Source: Saccharospirillum sp. (GTDB lineage: Bacteria; Pseudomonadota; Gammaproteobacteria; Pseudomonadales; Natronospirillaceae). From it: a stretch of DNA of 64,000 nucleotides. The notes under the pieces were generated by a model that saw nothing but the letters and a program-made list of their open reading frames with translations, ran no database searches and was not told where the DNA came from. The stretch is from contig JAIUML010000019.1 of the NCBI GenBank assembly GCA_022565595.1, positions 1 to 64,000 on the forward strand. Direction: 5' to 3'. Positions 1 to 9,267 of the stretch are shown here, piece by piece (the stretch's first letter is position 1; each line of letters starts with the position of its first letter). Both the position numbers and the translations under genes were made by a program.

Positions 1-78
1 CGCTACGGGGAGTGGTTTCAGTTTATTATCTTTGGAATTGTTCATTAAAATTTCAGCGTTGGCACTATTTCGCGCGAG

Positions 79-182
79 GGTTGCGGGTGGGGCCTCAGCG
101 GGGGAGTCCGCACCCTGGACGGGTGCGGTCTAGTCTACAGGGATGTATTTACGACGACCCCGCAGAGACACCACCGGTAGCC
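79..182 (+). repeat. Palindromic intergenic element, copy A
   Basis: Imperfect inverted repeat: left arm 79-103 and right arm 158-182 match at about 19 of 25 positions. Inside lies a perfect hairpin (CCGCACCC at 108-115, GGGTGCGG at 121-128), then the motif CAGGGATGTATTTACGAC at 138-155. The same order (outer arm, hairpin, motif, outer arm) recurs at 30384-30486, 30581-30680 and 47073-47170, and in expanded form at 44311-44525. No protein is encoded. It lies upstream of the gntR-type gene. Confidence 0.75.
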
Positions 183-253
183 GTCGCGGACCATAGTCTG
201 CTGATTAACACCAGGGTTCGCGACTAATATATTTTGGAGTCAGATCCATCACT

Positions 254-1249
254 GTGAAAAAGAAACGCCCCACATTGCAGGACATTGCCGACCAGGTCGG
301 TGCCACCAAGATGACGGTGAGCCGGTGCTTGCGTGAGCCGGATACGGTGTCTGAAGCCCTGCGCAAACACATCTTCGCTGTGGCAGAGGAGTTGGGTTAT
401 ATACCCAACCGTGGGCCTGAGTTGTTGTCCAAAGCCACCAGCAAAGCGGTAGGGGTGTTGGTGCCATCGCTGACCAACCAGGTCTTTGCCGATGTCATCA
501 AGGGCATCGAGAACGTCACCGAGCCTCGTGGCTATCATCTGATGTTGTCGCACTATGGGTACAGTGCCGAGATGGAAGAGCACAGTCTTTCGTCGCTGCT
601 TTCCTACAATGTCGATGGCGTTATTTTGTCCGAAAGCCAGCATACAGAACGCAGCCGGCGCATGCTGGAAACCGCCGGCATACCCACCATCGAAATCATG
701 GATACCCACAGCTACGCCATTCATCAGGCCGTCGGTTACGATAACGTCGAAGCGGCCTATGACATGGTGTCGAAGATGATTGCCAGGGGGCGCCGCAAGG
801 TGCTGTATCTGGCGGTGCGAATGGATGCTCGTACTTTGCAGCGGCAGGAAGGCTACAGCCGCGCCATGCTCGAGCATGAGCTGACTCCGACCACTCTGCA
901 AAGTGCCCAGCGCTCTTCCTACAGTGTCGGGGCCGCCTTGTTAAAAGAGATTCTGACCGACTACCCCAAAGCAGATGGGTTGTTTTGCACCAACGATGAC
1001 ATCGCCGTGGGAGCCTATTTTGAATGCTTGCGGCAAAGCATTGAGGTGCCAGAGCGAATGGCCATCGCCGGTTTCCACGGCCACGATATCGGCCAGGTAA
1101 TGGCACCCCAGTTGGCGAGTGTGGTCACCCCCCGGGAAGCCATCGGCGAAAAAGCCGCGACCGAGTTGTTACGCCGAATTCACGGTGGCGATATCGGTGA
1201 ACGCGTTATCGACCTGGGCTATCGCATAGAAACTGGCGGTACGCTTTAG
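254..1249 (+). CDS. gntR: LacI-family gluconate-type repressor (GntR-like)
   Basis: A 331-residue LacI/GalR-family DNA-binding regulator, the usual length for the family. It opens with the LacI helix-turn-helix (about residues 6-30, TLQDIADQVGATKMTVSRCL) and a hinge around residues 50-60, followed by a periplasmic-binding-protein-like sensor domain. From memory, the start MKKKRPTLQDIADQVGATKM, the GVLVPSLTNQVFADV stretch and FCTNDDIAVGA...IAGFHGHDIGQVM closely follow E. coli GntR, so gluconate or a related sugar acid is the likely inducer. The start is GTG, with GGAG at 236-239 (a rather long 14-nt spacing). No gluconate kinase or permease is in view; its targets would be outside the window. 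A palindromic element lies just upstream. Family certain; effector inferred. Confidence 0.85.
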   Translation: MKKKRPTLQDIADQVGATKMTVSRCLREPDTVSEALRKHIFAVAEELGYIPNRGPELLSKATSKAVGVLVPSLTNQVFADVIKGIENVTEPRGYHLMLSHYGYSAEMEEHSLSSLLSYNVDGVILSESQHTERSRRMLETAGIPTIEIMDTHSYAIHQAVGYDNVEAAYDMVSKMIARGRRKVLYLAVRMDARTLQRQEGYSRAMLEHELTPTTLQSAQRSSYSVGAALLKEILTDYPKADGLFCTNDDIAVGAYFECLRQSIEVPERMAIAGFHGHDIGQVMAPQLASVVTPREAIGEKAATELLRRIHGGDIGERVIDLGYRIETGGTL

Positions 1250-1264
1250 CGGCCTGAACCATGC

Positions 1265-1843
1265 TCAACCGAAAGGCCGCACACCGATCAACACAGCGTG
1301 CAGATAGAACGCAAAGGCCGCCCAGGCCACCAGGCCAACGACGACTGCAATGCCATCTCTGGCGATACCCTTGGCCGGGTAGCTCACACCCGCCAGCCGA
1401 TCCCGACGACGCGAAATGACGTAGAGCGGGACAGACCAGGCCAGAAAGCTGCCAAACAGAATGATATCTGCCCAGGAACCATTGCTGAGCAAGTGGGCGA
1501 ACGCCCAGGTCTTGGTCGCCAGCACCATGGGGTGACCCAGTTTGGCCTTGATTTTCGTGCCAGGCACATAAGCGGCCGCCAACAGAATAAAAGCAGGGAT
1601 GGTCAGCAGGGCAGCTAGGTGTTTGGTCCATACAGGTGGCACCCACAACCAGTTCATGGTCATGCGAGCCTGGCCATAGCCCCACACCAGCAGCACAAAG
1701 CCGACTATGGAAATGACAGCATAGAGGCCTTTCCAGCCATAGGGGCCCAATTTATCGATCATGCCTTGACGCCAATGCGGCGCAAACAGGCGGGTTGAGT
1801 GTATGCCCAGGAACAAAATCAGGCCCAGTATCATTACGGTCAT
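1265..1843 (-). CDS. NnrU-family integral membrane protein
   Basis: 192 residues and almost entirely hydrophobic, with about five or six predicted membrane spans (residues 3-20, 38-56, 72-92, 110-140, 162-185). The sequence GHPMVLATKTWAFAHLLSNG around residues 103-122 is typical of the NnrU family (Pfam NnrU). That family was named from a denitrification locus in Rhodobacter but is broadly distributed, and its biochemical role is not settled. A minus-strand Shine-Dalgarno-like AAGGA precedes the ATG. It converges with the gntR-like gene, leaving a 15-bp gap, and appears to be a single-gene unit. No denitrification gene is in the window, so I would not infer a role in nitric oxide metabolism. 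Confidence 0.8.
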   Translation of the reverse strand: MTVMILGLILFLGIHSTRLFAPHWRQGMIDKLGPYGWKGLYAVISIVGFVLLVWGYGQARMTMNWLWVPPVWTKHLAALLTIPAFILLAAAYVPGTKIKAKLGHPMVLATKTWAFAHLLSNGSWADIILFGSFLAWSVPLYVISRRRDRLAGVSYPAKGIARDGIAVVVGLVAWAAFAFYLHAVLIGVRPFG

Positions 1844-1918
1844 TTTTCGGTCCTTTATATGATTATAGGCAGGCAGACTACTGCCAAGTTTCCTTGCTGT
1901 ACAGTGCCTTTCTCAACC

Positions 1919-3622
1919 TTAACCCTGAAGCGGCAATTTCTTGCGGCTGAACAACGTCAAGCCCAGAATCAGAGCGGTGGTGCTGAAAATGGCCACCACA
2001 CTCATCGCCATGCCAAGGCCGGGCGAGCCTTGTTCGAATTGCTTGAAGACAAAGGTCGAGACAGTACTCATGCCTGCCGGTGCCACCAGCAAGGAGGCAA
2101 CCAGTTCGCGCGAGGCGATGGCGAACACCAGCAACATGGCGACCAGAAGGCTTGGCAGCAGAGCCGGCAGGATGATGTGCCAGAACATGCGCACAAAACC
2201 GGCCCCGCTGACGCGACCCGCCGCTTCCAGATTCTCGCTAAGCTGTCGGAAGCTGGCGTTGGCATAACGCACCGGGTAGGGCAGCAATAAGCAGACATAA
2301 GCCAACAGCAACATGGCTCCGGTGTTGTAAATCTGTATTGGCCAATAGCTCTGGTTCCAGGCGAGGATCAAGCCGACCGCCACAACAATACCGGGCATGG
2401 TGTTGGGCAGCAGCGAGAGAAAGTCCAGCGCCTGGCTGCCCCTGCTTTTTACTCGAACGACCAGGTAGCCGATCAGCGCGCCAAGAACGCCGGTAATCAG
2501 GGCCGCGCCGGTGGCCAGGCTCAGGCTGGTGGTCAGCGCTTGCATGGCGCCGCCTCTGTCCTGGAAGAGGGCAACAAAGTGCCGGCTGGAAAGATTGTCC
2601 CACGTCAGGCCACCACTGAGGGTTCCAAAAGAGGCCGTAGCCAGGGTCGCCAGTATCGGAACACCAACCGCGATAAAGCCGACAAAGCCAAAAAGTGCGA
2701 CGACCGGGTAACGCCAGGGTCCGAGTTCAAACACCTCGGCGCGGCCGGGTTTGCCGGTAACGGCCACGTAGGAGCGACGGTTGACCAGCCAGTGCTGAAA
2801 GTAAAACGCCATCATCGCCATGATCACCAGTAGCAGCGACAAAATGGCAGCGCCGGGAATATCCAGCGGCCAATCGGAAAACCGTTCGTGAATACCGGTG
2901 ACCAGGACCTTGTAACCCGCCTGGGCACCAAGGGTCGCAGGTGTACCGAACTCCTCAATGGTCAAAACAAAGACCAGCAAACTGCTGGCTGCCAAGCCGG
3001 GAATAGACAACGGCAAGGTGATGCGCAACAGCGCCTGCCAGGGTTTGGCACCACAGACTCGGCCGACGGCGGCATACCGCCCACCCACCGCTGCCAGAGT
3101 GCGCGAGGCCGCAAAATACACCACTGGGAAAACGTTCAGAATCATCACAAAGGCGATGCCCCAGAACGAAAACAAAAAGGCATCCAGGTTCACGCCGGTC
3201 AACTGCTGCAAGTAGCCTCTGGGCTGTAACGTCAGCATCCAGGAAAGCGCAGCGATGTAGGGCGGTATCAGAAAGGGCACCAGGAACAACACATCCCACA
3301 GAGCACCGCCGGGTACTCGGGTCAGGGCACGCAAAGCGCCTAAAGGTAGTGCCAGGGTGAGGCAGCCAATCACTACCACCAGGCCGAGCTTCAAGGTGTT
3401 ACCCATCAGCATAAAAAGCTCAGGGTTGTTCAGAGTAGGCATCAGCATGGCAAAAGGACGCGCCAGGCTGCCGCGTGTGAATTCGGGAAATATGGCTTGC
3501 AACAAAATGTAGAACAATGGCAAAGCCACCAGCAGGCAGAGCACCAGAGTAGTCGCCACCATAATGGCGGGCATCAAATTAAAATGTTTCAAGGCCGGAA
3601 AGCGATGGCGAACTAAAGTCAT
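1919..3622 (-). CDS. ABC importer permease, fused two-domain (FbpB-type)
   Basis: 567 residues containing two fused permease domains, each with about six membrane helices. Each half carries an EAA-type cytoplasmic loop for docking the ATPase: GRVCGAKPWQALLRITLPLS near residues 185-205 and GRVSGAGFVRMFWHIILPAL near 480-500. This duplicated architecture is characteristic of ferric-iron (FbpB/SfuB) and 2-aminoethylphosphonate-type importers. It is the third gene of a minus-strand operon, 82 bp after the binding-protein gene, with the ATPase first. The gene itself does not fix the substrate: Fe(III), phosphonate and related anions are all used by close relatives. Inner-membrane location is certain. 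Confidence 0.88.
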   Translation of the reverse strand: MTLVRHRFPALKHFNLMPAIMVATTLVLCLLVALPLFYILLQAIFPEFTRGSLARPFAMLMPTLNNPELFMLMGNTLKLGLVVVIGCLTLALPLGALRALTRVPGGALWDVLFLVPFLIPPYIAALSWMLTLQPRGYLQQLTGVNLDAFLFSFWGIAFVMILNVFPVVYFAASRTLAAVGGRYAAVGRVCGAKPWQALLRITLPLSIPGLAASSLLVFVLTIEEFGTPATLGAQAGYKVLVTGIHERFSDWPLDIPGAAILSLLLVIMAMMAFYFQHWLVNRRSYVAVTGKPGRAEVFELGPWRYPVVALFGFVGFIAVGVPILATLATASFGTLSGGLTWDNLSSRHFVALFQDRGGAMQALTTSLSLATGAALITGVLGALIGYLVVRVKSRGSQALDFLSLLPNTMPGIVVAVGLILAWNQSYWPIQIYNTGAMLLLAYVCLLLPYPVRYANASFRQLSENLEAAGRVSGAGFVRMFWHIILPALLPSLLVAMLLVFAIASRELVASLLVAPAGMSTVSTFVFKQFEQGSPGLGMAMSVVAIFSTTALILGLTLFSRKKLPLQG

Positions 3623-3704
3623 ATTGCGGCTTCTGATGTCATAAATTAGCGATCAAATAAAAAGAGGCTCCCTGCCTCAATTATCTTCCCTGTAGCGTAC
3701 TTGA

Positions 3705-4679
3705 TTACATATTGGTCGCAGAACGGAACTGGTTAAGAATGTGTTCGCGTTGAGCAGCCATGGCCGCTTCGTCAACATCGATCAGGTTCAGTTCGTCGAT
3801 GCGTGGACGCAAGGCTTCGATGTCGCCACGTGCCGGCATCAAATAGACTTCAGCGACTCGGGCCTGGCCCTGTTCAGACAGCACGAAATCATAGAATGCC
3901 TTGGCGTGGTCTGCGTTTTGGGTACTGTTCATGATCATCATCGGGCGTGGGGCAATCACCGTGCCGCTGGTCGGGAAGATGACTTCGATGGCTTCGCCAT
4001 TGGCCTGCTGGCCGAGGGCAATGTAATCCACCGCACCAAAAACGACAGCCTTGGCGCCTTGCAATACCGGGTTCAGCGCGCGGGCGTTCGGGCCTGGTAC
4101 GATCATGCCGTTCTCACTCAGGTCTGCGAACAACTGCCAGGTGGCGTCTTCTCCATTGGCCGTCAACAGGCCAGTGACCAGTTGGTAGGCGGTGCCTGAT
4201 TGTGCCGGGTCTGGCATGGTCACCTGGTTGTAGTAGACGGGGTCGGTGACGTCAGACCAGTCGTTTGGCATGGGTACATCGCTGTTGCGGTTCCAGGCCA
4301 TGGCCAAAGCCGAAACGCCCTGGGCTACAAAATGGCTGTCCTTCAAGAAGTCCGGTACTTCAGCCGCGTTCGGTGAGGTGTATTCCATCAACAAGCCCTG
4401 GTCTTTCAGGTCGATGGCGGAATCCCAGGAGGCCGAAATAAACAGATCGGCCAGGGGGTTGGCGCTTTCGGCTTCCAGCCGAGCCAATACCTGGCCCGTG
4501 GTGCCCTGAAAAACATTCACGGTGACGCCTGATTCTGCCTGAAAATCGGCAGCCAGGCGCTCAATCAGATTGCCCGGGCCTGCCGAATAAACGGTCAGGC
4601 TTTGCGCCTGGGCGGCGCCTGCTGCCAGGGTAGTACCCATGGCCAGGGTCAGTGCAAAACGTGCTAATTGCGTACTCAT
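3705..4679 (-). CDS. Periplasmic binding protein of FbpA/AfuA-type ABC importer
   Basis: 324 residues from the ATG at 4679, chosen because AGGAG lies 7 nt upstream and the protein then begins with a Sec signal peptide (about residues 1-26, ending AAQAQS). The mature protein begins LTVYSAGPGNLIERLAADF, the fold typical of class-II extracellular iron-type binding proteins. Ferric-binding proteins usually have a Tyr-Tyr pair near residue 195; here I see only a single tyrosine (VDYIALG), so ferric iron is not assured and phosphonate or another anion is possible. It lies between the ATPase and permease genes in one operon, with a 31-bp gap from the ATPase. Its partners would be those two proteins. 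Confidence 0.85.
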   Translation of the reverse strand: MSTQLARFALTLAMGTTLAAGAAQAQSLTVYSAGPGNLIERLAADFQAESGVTVNVFQGTTGQVLARLEAESANPLADLFISASWDSAIDLKDQGLLMEYTSPNAAEVPDFLKDSHFVAQGVSALAMAWNRNSDVPMPNDWSDVTDPVYYNQVTMPDPAQSGTAYQLVTGLLTANGEDATWQLFADLSENGMIVPGPNARALNPVLQGAKAVVFGAVDYIALGQQANGEAIEVIFPTSGTVIAPRPMMIMNSTQNADHAKAFYDFVLSEQGQARVAEVYLMPARGDIEALRPRIDELNLIDVDEAAMAAQREHILNQFRSATNM

Positions 4680-4710
4680 TGTAGACTCCTCTTGCGTTCG
4701 ATCTTGTGGG

Positions 4711-5841
4711 TTATTTAATAACAGCCCGGACAGGGCTTGAGGTTCTTGCCAGTCTGCGAATGGCGAGGGTCTCACCTTTTTCGCTCCAGGCGCGCAGGTA
4801 ATGCGGGTCGATCTCCACGGCCAGGTCTGAACCGGCCTTGTGCGATTCGCTGTGACGTATGACCAGGGTGTGAGACGGTGTCAGTGCCAGGTGCAGCGCA
4901 TAAAACTCCCCCTGGAATACCACCTGTTGGACGCGTGCCATGCCGTCCGTGTTTTGTCCATTGAGTTGAATCGCTCGACGCGGTATCAGCAGCTCTGAGT
5001 TGCCATGAAAACGGGTGGTAGCTTCAAAGGGGAGCAGGGTATCGTCATCGCGGCACAAAAAGCCGTGCTCGGTAAACTCACCCTGAATCAGCAGGCCGGA
5101 GTCGAGAAAGCGGGCAATGCCGGCATTGGCGGGAAAATCGTACAGCGCCTGGGGTGTGGCGATCTGGTGCAGTTCACCGTTTTGCAGGACAGCAATTTGA
5201 TCCGCCATGGCAAATGCCTCGTGCTGATCATGGGTTACAAAGACCGCAGAAAGCCCAAGCTCTTTAATCAGTTGGCGGATATCAACCGCCAAAGTCTCAC
5301 GCAGGCCCTTGTCGAGGTTCGACAGTGGCTCGTCCATCAGCAACAGTTTGGGTTCGGCGACGATGGCTCGGGCCATGGCAACACGTTGCTGCTGGCCACC
5401 GGAGAGGGTATCGGGCGAGCGGTCGGCAAATTCGAACAAGCCGACCGTCGTCAGCGCCCACTTCACCTTTTCGCTGCGTTCAGCCTTGCTTATACCGCGC
5501 ATCTGCAACGGAAAAGCCACGTTTTCGGCCACCGTCATATGGGGCCAAAGCGCGTAGTCCTGAAACACCATACCCAGTTCGCGCGCCTCGGGCGGGCGAT
5601 ACAGACCAACGGCATTCATTAGCTGACCACCGATCTGAACATCGCCACTGTCGATCGGCAGCAGGCCCGCAATGCAACGCAACAAGGTGGTTTTGCCACA
5701 ACCGGAGGGGCCCAGCAGTGCCAGAATATTACCCGGCTCCAGCGACAAACTGATGCCATTCAAGGCGCGGTTCTCGCCGAAAGACTTCACCACCTTGTCG
5801 ATGCTCAAGGGTAAAGTGTTGTGCTTTGTGCGGTTTGTCAT
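4711..5841 (-). CDS. ABC importer ATPase (FbpC/PotA-type)
   Basis: 376 residues. The nucleotide-binding domain has Walker A GPSGCGKT near residue 44, Q-loop VFQDYALWPH, signature LSGGQQQRVAMARA, Walker B LLLMDEPLSNLD and the H-loop histidine in FVTHDQHEA. The remaining 130 residues form a TOBE-like C-terminal regulatory domain, as in FbpC/PotA/UgpC. It is the first gene of the three-gene importer operon, which is the reverse of the common binding protein-permease-ATPase order. It is transcribed divergently from dbpA; the shared upstream region is under 200 bp. Function as the energising subunit is secure; substrate is not. Confidence 0.9.
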   Translation of the reverse strand: MTNRTKHNTLPLSIDKVVKSFGENRALNGISLSLEPGNILALLGPSGCGKTTLLRCIAGLLPIDSGDVQIGGQLMNAVGLYRPPEARELGMVFQDYALWPHMTVAENVAFPLQMRGISKAERSEKVKWALTTVGLFEFADRSPDTLSGGQQQRVAMARAIVAEPKLLLMDEPLSNLDKGLRETLAVDIRQLIKELGLSAVFVTHDQHEAFAMADQIAVLQNGELHQIATPQALYDFPANAGIARFLDSGLLIQGEFTEHGFLCRDDDTLLPFEATTRFHGNSELLIPRRAIQLNGQNTDGMARVQQVVFQGEFYALHLALTPSHTLVIRHSESHKAGSDLAVEIDPHYLRAWSEKGETLAIRRLARTSSPVRAVIK

Positions 5842-6020
5842 GGCGGACCTCTGTGCGGCTTTTTTGACTCTGGGCCGCGATGACTACCTTGGGTATTCAC
5901 CGCTGGTCGTGTGCTCCTACCTTATTTCAAAAAGATGACCGTTTTATGAACGCTGGAATCATCACGGCCAGAGCCCGGATGCTGTACAATGCGCAGCCAT
6001 TGATCACAGGAGCGCCTTTT

Positions 6021-7397
6021 TTGACCGCCAACGACTTCACCCAACTGTCCCTCAAGCCCGAATTGCTGAAGAATCTCGACAGCCTGGGCTTCCATCAGAT
6101 GACGCCCATTCAGGCGCTCAGCTTGCCGGCTGTGCTGGCCGGAAAGGACGTGATTGGGCAGGGCAAAACCGGCTCTGGCAAAACAGCGGCCTTTGGACTG
6201 GGGGTGCTCAACCGGCTGGACGTAACCTTCTGGCGCGTGCAGTCGCTGGTGTTATGCCCCACGCGTGAACTGGCGGATCAGGTCACCAAAAGCCTGCGCA
6301 CCCTGGCACGTACTCAGCACAACGTGAAAATACTGACCCTCTGTGGCGGTATGCCATTTGGCCCTCAGGTGGGCTCACTGGAGCATGGGGCGCACATCAT
6401 TGTCGGCACTCCCGGGCGGGTTGAAGAGCATTTGCGCAAGGGCACGCTTGATCTTGGCCATCTGAGCTTGTTGGTGTTGGACGAAGCCGATCGCATGCTG
6501 GACATGGGCTTTCAGCCGTCGCTGGATGCCATTCTTGAGCAGGTGCCCGCCAAGCGGCAGACACTGCTGTTCAGCGCGACCTACCCGGATCACATCGAGA
6601 AACTGGCCAATCGCGTCCTGCGTCAGCCGGTCATGGCCAGAGTGGCTGAAACAGAAACGGCCCCGCGCATTGAGCAATCCTTTTATTGGGTGGCTGATTC
6701 CGACGATCGACTCCAGGCCTTGCTGACTCTGTTACACGCTCATCTGCCTGAGAGTGCCATTGTGTTTTGCCGTACCCGAGAGAACACCTTTGAAGTCGCC
6801 GAGGCATTATCCAAGGCCGGGTTCAGTGCTGTGGCATTGAATGGTGATCTTGAGCAAAGACAAAGGGACCAGGTGTTGGTCTGTTTTGCCAATCGCAGTA
6901 CTTCCATTCTGGTGGCAACCGATGTAGCGGCACGCGGTATTGATATCGAAGCACTGGATCTGGTCGTCAACTATCAAATGGCGCTGGATACTGAAGTTCA
7001 CCTGCATCGCGTTGGACGCACTGGCCGTGCCGATCAGCAAGGCAAGGCGTTCACCCTGTTCAGTGACGGCGAACGGCACCGCCTGGCGGATCTGGAAGCC
7101 TATCTGGATACCCATTTGGAAGCGCAACCCCTGCCGGAGGTGATACCCGGCCCTATTCCTGGCCCGGCCATGGTGACGTTGCAACTCGATGCTGGACGTA
7201 AACAGAAAATCCGCCCGGGTGATATTCTAGGGGCCTTGACGGGCGACGGCGGCATCGACGGCAAGGCCGTTGGCAAAATTGCCCTGTTCGATCAAACCGC
7301 TTTTGTCGCGGTGCAGCGCTCCAAGGCCAAGCTCGCCCTGGCAAAACTGGGTCAGGGCAAGATCAAGGGGCGGTCGGTGCGAGTACGTCGTCTCTAA
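6021..7397 (+). CDS. dbpA: ATP-dependent 23S rRNA helicase DbpA
   Basis: DEAD-box RNA helicase specific for hairpin 92 of 23S rRNA, acting in 50S subunit assembly. Motifs in order: Q motif (FHQMTPIQ), Walker A GKTGSGKT, PTRELA, DEAD ([10 protein letters not shown]), SAT, and HRVGRTGRA. The C-terminal 70 residues (RKQKIRPGDILGALTGDGGI...) are the DbpA-type RNA-binding domain, which separates it from RhlE and SrmB. I place the start at TTG 6021, not at in-frame ATGs upstream, because AGGAG sits 8 nt before it (6008-6012) and the product is then 458 residues, essentially the length of E. coli DbpA. Upstream in-frame codons show no similarity to the family. Confidence 0.92.
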   Translation: MTANDFTQLSLKPELLKNLDSLGFHQMTPIQALSLPAVLAGKDVIGQGKTGSGKTAAFGLGVLNRLDVTFWRVQSLVLCPTRELADQVTKSLRTLARTQHNVKILTLCGGMPFGPQVGSLEHGAHIIVGTPGRVEEHLRKGTLDLGHLSLLVLDEADRMLDMGFQPSLDAILEQVPAKRQTLLFSATYPDHIEKLANRVLRQPVMARVAETETAPRIEQSFYWVADSDDRLQALLTLLHAHLPESAIVFCRTRENTFEVAEALSKAGFSAVALNGDLEQRQRDQVLVCFANRSTSILVATDVAARGIDIEALDLVVNYQMALDTEVHLHRVGRTGRADQQGKAFTLFSDGERHRLADLEAYLDTHLEAQPLPEVIPGPIPGPAMVTLQLDAGRKQKIRPGDILGALTGDGGIDGKAVGKIALFDQTAFVAVQRSKAKLALAKLGQGKIKGRSVRVRRL

Positions 7398-7428
7398 GGC
7401 GGTTTACCTGTTCATTTATATTTGCTTA

Positions 7429-7440
7429 TACTAAATGGTA
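7429..7440. promoter_or_regulatory. Putative operator TACTAAATGGTA
   Basis: Palindrome-like TACTAAATGGTA followed by TAAAAGAG, 91 bp upstream of the first LuxR/hydrolase gene. Near-identical sites, TACCAAACGGTA, occur upstream of both DUF1566 operons (13440-13451, 15551-15562) at 100-102 bp from their start codons. Shared sequence and spacing suggest a common regulator; which protein binds is not known. Confidence 0.45.
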
Positions 7441-7530
7441 TAAAAGAGCCCAGTGAGCTTTAGCGCGCTGGGGGTCCCATTGCCATAGGTTTGCCGATTC
7501 TTCTCGGAGGCCTGCAGTTGAGCAAACGGA

Positions 7531-9267
7531 ATGAGCAGAGCAACAGAGGAAGGGCAGGCATCACAGTCCGATGCAACGGGGCAATTGCCGCAACGCTTAC
7601 GTGAACTGGTGACTCAGGTCGCTGAGCGCGAAGCGGATTTTCCCGATCTTATCGTGGCCCTGTCACCCCTGATCAATCAGGGCAGCATGTTGCCGACGGA
7701 AACCGCACTCGAACTCTCGGTCGCACTGCATGACCTTGAAGCCGAAGCCATTGAGGAAGATGCGCTTTATCGGCTCGTTAATCAGCAGGTTGCGCCCGCC
7801 ATTGCCGTCAGTAAGAGCGCCGCTGTATTGGCGCTGAACACCGGTGCCCGTCAGTTGTTCAGGCTTCACCCCGGCGATGGCCTCGATGAGTTGGGAGTGA
7901 CCGAAGCAGATTTTCTCGCCTTGCAACAGCGCCTTGCGGAAGTGGCCGGACCAACCATGCTTAAGGTGATGCGGCCAGGCGCCGATACCCTGCCGATGGT
8001 GATGATCGGGAGCTACAATCATCGCTATCGGGCCTTTGTGCTGACGGCGTTGCAGCATCATTGGCCTGCGTCCGTCGACAAAGCACTGGAATCCCTGTTT
8101 CACCTCACCCGTTCCGAGCGCGAAGTTTTATCTTTGCTGGCGCAAGGCCAGACGACAGAGCAGATTGCCCAGAATCGAGCCAGTGCCATCGGCACAGTCC
8201 GTCAGCAGATCAAGACCCTGTTGCAAAAGCTGGGCACTTCGACTCAGGTTCAGGCGGCCACTCTGGCCGCTGCTGCAGCCAATGCTCTGACCGAAGCCCC
8301 CGCCAGCAGCGATACCCTGATGTTGCGGCAGAGTCATCTTGAGATGGTCTATGGCGAATTTCTTCGCGACGGTCGGCGTGTTGGTTGGCGACGTTTTGGT
8401 CTGCCCGGAGGAAAGCCCGTTATTTTCTTGCATGGACCCTTTTTCGGAGCCGGTGAGTTTGAGGCCGACCGGGAGTGGGCACAGCGCCTCGGGTTGGATG
8501 TATTCGCCATTGAGCGCCCTGGCTACGGACGCACGGAACCACCACCACGCAAAGAGACGGTGGTTGACACCATGGTCGAAGACGCACGCTTGTTGATGGA
8601 TCTTCAGTCGATCCCCACTGCGCTTTTTCTGACCCATGAAATTGGTTTGATCCCGGCGCTGGCCTTGTCCGTAAAACACCCTGATCGGGTACAGCAGATT
8701 TTAGGTGTCTCAGCCGCACCGCCATTCAGTGAGCTTTCTCAGTTGAATGCCATGCCTTCACAACAACGCATTTTTATCTGGGCGGCACAAAATGCCCAGT
8801 GGCTGGTGCGTTTGTTGATTCGTCTGGGCATGGTGCGGTTGCGCAAGCTGGGGCCCAACCGATGGATGGAGGCGGTGTTCAGCGAAGTGCCCGAGGATAT
8901 GGTGGTACTGAATCGACCAGAAATGCAGCCAGGTATTATTGGCACTTACAGCTTGAACATTCAGCAGGTCGGGGCGGGATTCGAGGTCGACCTGCAATTG
9001 ACTTTCAGCGACTGGTCAGCCTTGGTGACTCAGACAGCCGCTCCGGTGACCTTGTTGCACGGAAGCCAGAACCAGACAACTCGATTGGAATTTGCACAAC
9101 TTTTTACCCGGATAAACCCGAACATTCAGTTAGCGACCGTTGAAGGCAGCGGTCAGTCTCTGGCCATAGAGCGTCCGGATTTGGTCTACCAGACGTTGCA
9201 TGATATGGCACGGGGGCTGGACATCAGGCCACCTGGGAAAAAAGCGGAAATTAACAAGACGCCATGA
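7531..9267 (+). CDS. LuxR-type HTH fused to a catalytically dead alpha/beta-hydrolase domain (paralogue 1)
   Basis: 578 residues in three parts. Residues about 1-185 are helical with a PAS-like segment; residues about 191-246 are a GerE/LuxR helix-turn-helix (LTRSEREVLSLLAQGQTTEQ onward); residues about 275-560 are an alpha/beta-hydrolase fold with the oxyanion-type FLHG at 299-302 and IERPGYGRT at 327-335. The nucleophile elbow reads THEIG (368-372), putting Glu where Ser/Cys/Asp is expected; the acid loop reads HGSQNQ and the final His position is Gln (GSGQS, 539-543). I infer a ligand-sensing pseudo-enzyme controlling transcription, not an esterase. Its stop overlaps the next gene's start by ATGA. 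The ATG at 7531 lacks a strong ribosome site; GGAGG at 7506-7510 instead fits an out-of-frame TTG at 7518. Confidence 0.8.
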   Translation: MSRATEEGQASQSDATGQLPQRLRELVTQVAEREADFPDLIVALSPLINQGSMLPTETALELSVALHDLEAEAIEEDALYRLVNQQVAPAIAVSKSAAVLALNTGARQLFRLHPGDGLDELGVTEADFLALQQRLAEVAGPTMLKVMRPGADTLPMVMIGSYNHRYRAFVLTALQHHWPASVDKALESLFHLTRSEREVLSLLAQGQTTEQIAQNRASAIGTVRQQIKTLLQKLGTSTQVQAATLAAAAANALTEAPASSDTLMLRQSHLEMVYGEFLRDGRRVGWRRFGLPGGKPVIFLHGPFFGAGEFEADREWAQRLGLDVFAIERPGYGRTEPPPRKETVVDTMVEDARLLMDLQSIPTALFLTHEIGLIPALALSVKHPDRVQQILGVSAAPPFSELSQLNAMPSQQRIFIWAAQNAQWLVRLLIRLGMVRLRKLGPNRWMEAVFSEVPEDMVVLNRPEMQPGIIGTYSLNIQQVGAGFEVDLQLTFSDWSALVTQTAAPVTLLHGSQNQTTRLEFAQLFTRINPNIQLATVEGSGQSLAIERPDLVYQTLHDMARGLDIRPPGKKAEINKTP

